A model generated the notes under the pieces. It did not search any database, was not told where the DNA came from, and saw only the letters and a list, made by a program, of their open reading frames with translations. Below, piece after piece: positions 6,214 to 7,703 of a stretch of DNA of 7,703 bases. Position 1 is the first letter of the stretch. Each line of letters opens with the position of its first letter. Position numbers and translations under genes: made by a program. Origin of the DNA: an uncultured Porphyromonadaceae bacterium (GTDB lineage: Bacteria; Bacteroidota; Bacteroidia; Bacteroidales; Muribaculaceae); assembly GCA_947177595.1 (NCBI GenBank), contig CAMWUZ010000076.1:1-7703 (forward strand), in the 5' to 3' direction.

Positions 6214-7703
6214 TAAGGCTCTGAATGGCGAGATATACAATGATTGCGGCATAAGCTATCACACCGAGCCACTGGTTTGTAATCACATTCATTGTGCTTT
6301 CATACTCAAATCCGGCAAAACGGGTAAGAGCTGCAAACACGCCGAAGAGAGCACCGCCGGCAATAAGACCGGAAGCGATGAGAGTACCGCGGTCACGACG
6401 CGCATCATTTACAGCCTTATCCTTGGAGCGGGTAGAAACAAACCAGGCGATGGCACCGCCTACAAGCATGGGAGTGTTAAGCTGCATCGGAATGAACATA
6501 CCGAGACAGAATGCGAGCGCTGGAACTCCGAGCCAGTTGAGAAGCAGTGCAAGAACCGCACCTGTCATATACAGAATCCAGGGAGTATCACCACCCATCA
6601 TGATAGGCTCGATCACCTTTGCCATAGCGTTTGCCTGAGGCGCCACGAGAGCATCGGTTCCGGTGAAGCCGTAAACTTTATTAAGCAGAAGAATCACACC
6701 GCCTACTGTTGCCGCTGAAACAAGAGTTCCTACAAACTTCCAGCTCTCCTGCTTGCGCGGAGTGGATCCGAGCCAATAGCCTATCTTGAGGTCGGTTACA
6801 AAGCCTCCTGCCATAGACAGTGCGGTACATACCACACCTCCGATAACCATAGAAGCGACAATGCCGGAAGTGCCGTTGATTCCGATAGCAACGAATATCG
6901 CGCTCGCGATAATTAGAGTCATCAGAGTCATGCCGCTCACCGGGTTTGAACCTACAATAGCGATAGCATTAGCAGCAACTGTGGTAAACAGGAATGAGAT
7001 TGCGGTAACCACTATCCATGCCACGAGTGCCTGCCAGAAATTATGTAGCACACCAATCCAGAAGAATACGAGTACTGCAACAAGAGCGATAACCATGAAA
7101 AATACAATATGCTTCATTGAAATATCTCTTTGCCAGCGAATTGTGGCAGCAGCTCCTTTTGACGAACCCTTGATTTCACGCGCAGCCAGTCCGGCAGCCT
7201 GCATGATGATACCCCATGATTTCACAATGCCGATGATACCCGCCATCGCAATACCGCCGATACCTATGAGACGGGCATAATTGGAGAACAATGCATCCGG
7301 AGTCATCGCTGCTATGTCGGTAGCGCCGTAAGTCCCGATCAGAGGTATTATTACCCACCACACGAATGCAGAACCGGCGAAAATCACAAAAGCATATTTG
7401 AGACCGACGATATATCCGAGACCGAGCAAAGCCGCTCCGGTATTGCAGCTGAACACCAGTTTGGTCTTTTCTGCAAGAGCGGTACCCCAGCCGGTAACAG
7501 CCGATGTGACCGTTTCAGCCCATACACCGAAAGTGGCGACCACATAGTCATAGATACCGCCGATAAGAGAGGCTACAACAAGAATCTTCGCCTGACCACC
7601 CTCTTCAGAGCTCTTTGTCTGAGCACTGACAAGCACCTGAGTGGTAGCGGTAGCTTCAGGGAAAGGATACTTGCCGTGCATATCTTTCACAAAATATTTA
7701 CGG
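6197..7703 (-). CDS. OPT family oligopeptide transporter, N-terminus beyond the window (partial)
   Basis: This is the C-terminal 501 residues of an inner-membrane OPT/YSL-family transporter, which imports peptides or metal chelates with protons. The frame is open to the right edge and reads RKYFVKDMHGKYPFPEATAT. That GKYPFPEATATTQVL block is internal in bacterial OPT proteins, so a GTG at 7690 is only a Val codon and the true start is off the window, probably 100-200 residues upstream. Other family blocks are GSNPVSGMTLMTL (about residues 251-263 of the visible part) and GYWLGSTPRKQ (about 308-318). The chain is otherwise mostly hydrophobic helices, ending in a short basic tail (NAKKG). Its stop codon overlaps the MATE start by 17 bases, so the two are probably translated together. 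The specific substrate cannot be read from the sequence. Confidence 0.93.
   Translation of the reverse strand, partial: RKYFVKDMHGKYPFPEATATTQVLVSAQTKSSEEGGQAKILVVASLIGGIYDYVVATFGVWAETVTSAVTGWGTALAEKTKLVFSCNTGAALLGLGYIVGLKYAFVIFAGSAFVWWVIIPLIGTYGATDIAAMTPDALFSNYARLIGIGGIAMAGIIGIVKSWGIIMQAAGLAAREIKGSSKGAAATIRWQRDISMKHIVFFMVIALVAVLVFFWIGVLHNFWQALVAWIVVTAISFLFTTVAANAIAIVGSNPVSGMTLMTLIIASAIFVAIGINGTSGIVASMVIGGVVCTALSMAGGFVTDLKIGYWLGSTPRKQESWKFVGTLVSAATVGGVILLLNKVYGFTGTDALVAPQANAMAKVIEPIMMGGDTPWILYMTGAVLALLLNWLGVPALAFCLGMFIPMQLNTPMLVGGAIAWFVSTRSKDKAVNDARRDRGTLIASGLIAGGALFGVFAALTRFAGFEYESTMNVITNQWLGVIAYAAIIVYLAIQSLNAKKG

Noticed and set aside
6095..7280. Several plus-strand open frames of 114-207 codons under the OPT and MATE genes
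   Set aside because: They are antisense shadows of strongly conserved transporter genes, with compositions set by the opposite strand.
7688..7690. GTG as the start of the OPT gene
   Set aside because: The frame stays open upstream with family-like residues (RKYF) and the next motif is internal in OPT proteins, so this is a Val codon of a gene cut by the window edge.

Overview
The window looks like a stretch of a Bacteroidota chromosome, most likely a gut-type Bacteroidales. The sequence holds a DUF5103 (type IX secretion Plug-type) protein, a DUF3109 protein, Bacteroidota-style promoter boxes (TAnnTTTG) in front of some genes, and a SOD, BioA, OPT and MATE set of the kind seen in that order. 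The genus cannot be fixed from the sequence alone.

Layout: (1) At the left edge, on the minus strand, is the N-terminal part of bioA (biotin synthesis), which runs off the window. (2) Divergent from it is a complete Fe-type superoxide dismutase gene, followed by a rho-independent terminator. (3) At about 1200-1790 is a decayed region. It holds a promoter and the first ~115 codons of a glutamate synthase large subunit gene (gltB), broken by a one-base deletion, an in-frame stop and loss of the rest of the gene. A perfect 19-bp inverted repeat lies just past the point where gltB similarity ends. (4) A tRNA-Arg(CCG) gene with its own terminator lies on the minus strand at 1788-1892. (5) Four tightly packed plus-strand genes at 1976-4882 form a likely operon: ung, a C_GCAxxG_C_C cysteine-rich protein, a secreted DUF5103/Plug-type protein and a DUF3109 cysteine-rich protein. 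Successive genes overlap by 7 and 17 bases and then sit 3 bases apart. (6) On the minus strand, converging on that operon with overlapping 3' ends, is an OPT-family transporter gene (N-terminus beyond the right edge) followed by a MATE-family exporter gene whose likely start lies inside the end of the OPT gene.

Most genes are ordinary housekeeping or envelope functions. The parts most worth a second look are the gltB relic with its neighbouring hairpin, the operon joining uracil-DNA repair to a secretion-plug protein and two cysteine-cluster proteins of unknown role, and the hairpin at the convergent gene ends. I did not see a CRISPR array, an intact insertion sequence, phage genes or a recognisable defence system.
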